64,000 nucleotides of DNA from Phytopseudomonas argentinensis (GTDB lineage: Bacteria > Pseudomonadota > Gammaproteobacteria > Pseudomonadales > Pseudomonadaceae), in NCBI RefSeq assembly GCF_900113905.1, contig NZ_FORC01000002.1:854772-918771 (forward strand), in the 5' to 3' direction. The position numbers and the translations under genes are program-made. Below, in pieces: positions 63,071 through 64,000 of the stretch (position 1 is its first letter; each line of letters opens with the position of its first letter). The notes under the pieces are model-generated. The model saw only the letters and a list, made by a program, of their open reading frames with translations. It ran no database searches and was not told the origin of the DNA.

Positions 63071-63568
63071 TCAGAGGTGATAGAAATCCAGCACCGAGTT
63101 GATGGTGTCGTTGAGCAGCACCACATGCTTGCGGCTGATCACGAAGCTGTCGCCGCTCGGGCGCAGGTGGTAGGTGGCGTAGCCGAAGAAGTGCTCGCTC
63201 TGGCCCAGGCGGTGGTACAGGGTGGTCCAGTTGGCCTTGACCTGCAGTTGCCCGCCGGGCAGTTCGGCGATGCGCAGGTTGCTGATGTTGTGCAGGGTGC
63301 GCGGCATCGGGATGGTCGAGGCGGCCTTGCCGGTACGGATGCGGAACACCCGGTCTTCCAGCCCGGAGCGGTTGGCGTAGTAGATCAGCGACATGCCTTT
63401 CTTCGGGTCAACGGTGTAGCTGTGCTCGGACTCCCACTGCGGCAGGTGGAACTCGCTGTCTTCGCTGAACAGCGCCAGGTAGGCGTCCCAGTCCTGGGCG
63501 TCGCACAGCTCGCATTTGCGAAAGAAGAATTGCTCGATCTGGTAGTGCAGTTGCGGATTCATGTTCAT
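63071..63568 (-). CDS. antB: Ring-hydroxylating dioxygenase small (beta) subunit, AntB-like
   Basis: A 165-residue SnoaL-fold beta subunit. ELCDAQDWDAYLALFSEDSEFHLP, SLIYYANRSGLEDRVFRIRTG and the C-terminal NDTINSVLDFYHL resemble AntB more than BenB. It stabilises the alpha3beta3 hexamer. ATG 63568 overlaps the alpha-subunit stop (ATGA). Confidence 0.86.
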   Translation of the reverse strand: MNMNPQLHYQIEQFFFRKCELCDAQDWDAYLALFSEDSEFHLPQWESEHSYTVDPKKGMSLIYYANRSGLEDRVFRIRTGKAASTIPMPRTLHNISNLRIAELPGGQLQVKANWTTLYHRLGQSEHFFGYATYHLRPSGDSFVISRKHVVLLNDTINSVLDFYHL

Positions 63569-64000
63569 ACCTCGCGCAGCTTCAGGGGCTGGTCCTGGGC
63601 GATCCTGTCCAGGCCTTGCAACAGGAAGCGCTGCCAGTTGCTGTGCTGGTTGACGTACAGGCCCTCGTGGGTGAATTCGGTGCCGGTCAGCGCCGGCTGA
63701 ATGCCGATCGCCTCGCTGTTGGCGGTCGGGCCTTCGACCCATTTGCCGTTGCCCCGGGAGATATCGCTCCAGCGCTCCAGGCGAGCCTGGAAGCCGCGCT
63801 GGGCTTCGCGGAATTCCACCAGGTCGTCTGGCGTACCCATGCCCGAGACGTTGAAGAAGTCCTCGAACTGGCGGATGCGGCTCTCGCGGTCGGCGTCGGA
63901 CTCGCCCTTCACGCCGATGCACTGGCTGATCACCTCGGTCTTGTTCCAGGCCACCGGGCGCACGATGCGCAGCTGCGAGCTGATCTGGTCCATGAAGAAC
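63565..64000 (-). CDS. antA: Ring-hydroxylating dioxygenase large (alpha) subunit, AntA-like (N-terminus beyond window)
   Basis: Only about 145 C-terminal residues are in view; the Rieske domain and most of the catalytic domain lie past base 64000. MDQISSQLRIVRPVAWNKTE, RIRQFEDFFNVSGMGTPDDL and GLYVNQHSNWQRFL fit anthranilate or benzoate 1,2-dioxygenase large subunits. Anthranilate is preferred because the beta and reductase subunits look AntB/AntC-like. The gene ends by overlapping antB. Confidence 0.78.
   Translation of the reverse strand, partial: FFMDQISSQLRIVRPVAWNKTEVISQCIGVKGESDADRESRIRQFEDFFNVSGMGTPDDLVEFREAQRGFQARLERWSDISRGNGKWVEGPTANSEAIGIQPALTGTEFTHEGLYVNQHSNWQRFLLQGLDRIAQDQPLKLREV

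Overview
This 64 kb window is an ordinary chromosomal segment of a Pseudomonas-like gammaproteobacterium. The evidence is the GC-rich coding sequence together with several gene sets typical of that genus: liuRABCDE, rbsBACRKD, amaAB-LysR-hglS, an OprD-family porin, an antABC-type dioxygenase and REP-like inverted repeats. I see no rRNA, tRNA, CRISPR array, insertion sequence or prophage. The recognisable clusters are metabolic, each with its own regulator and often a visible operator.

Layout, 1-33 kb. The left edge cuts a galD-like tautomerase that diverges from a LysR gene. Small proteins follow (DUF2892, thioredoxin-like, acidic hypothetical), then the complete leucine/isovalerate operon liuRABCDE (3.6-10.6 kb). 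An FKBP-type lipoprotein isomerase and a YkvA-family gene flank an AT-rich intergenic region with DnaA-box-like sites. Next come a BdcA-like SDR and an MFS exporter facing a TetR gene, a thiolase, DUF2218, an LpxL-type acyltransferase with a patatin, and a coupled trio of membrane protein, XRE regulator and ZapE. Two GNATs, a TSUP permease, an aldo/keto reductase, a macrodomain/C39-like pair, pdxY and three small exported proteins lead to the ribose operon rbsBACRKD.

Layout, 33-37 kb. This is an accessory-looking patch: a leucine-rich-repeat protein with a cysteine-pair C-terminus, a DUF805 membrane protein and two unrecognised overlapping genes. They are separated by non-coding DNA carrying dispersed inverted repeats and a perfect 26-bp palindrome.

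Layout, 37-64 kb. A 2-aminoethylphosphonate-type ABC importer is co-transcribed with a cytosolic alkaline-phosphatase-superfamily enzyme and a HAD phosphatase, and faces a GntR/UTRA regulator. Then come sotB, mdaB with a divergent quinol-monooxygenase-like gene, and the lysine/pipecolate cluster amaB-amaA, LysR, hglS. The three metal ligands expected for HglS are conserved in that last gene. After a few small genes, a soluble PAS-PAS chemoreceptor and a formamidase-like hydrolase, a long minus-strand cluster runs from antABC (antA cut by the right edge) through a LivKHMGF-type ABC importer to an OprD-family porin. This suggests coupled uptake and ring dioxygenation of an aromatic acid, probably anthranilate.

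The least explained parts are the ABC/phosphatase locus at 36.5-42.8 kb, the macrodomain/C39-like pair, the DnaA-box region at 11.7-11.9 kb and the LRR patch. Gene names rest on recognition of protein sequence and context. No database search was run.
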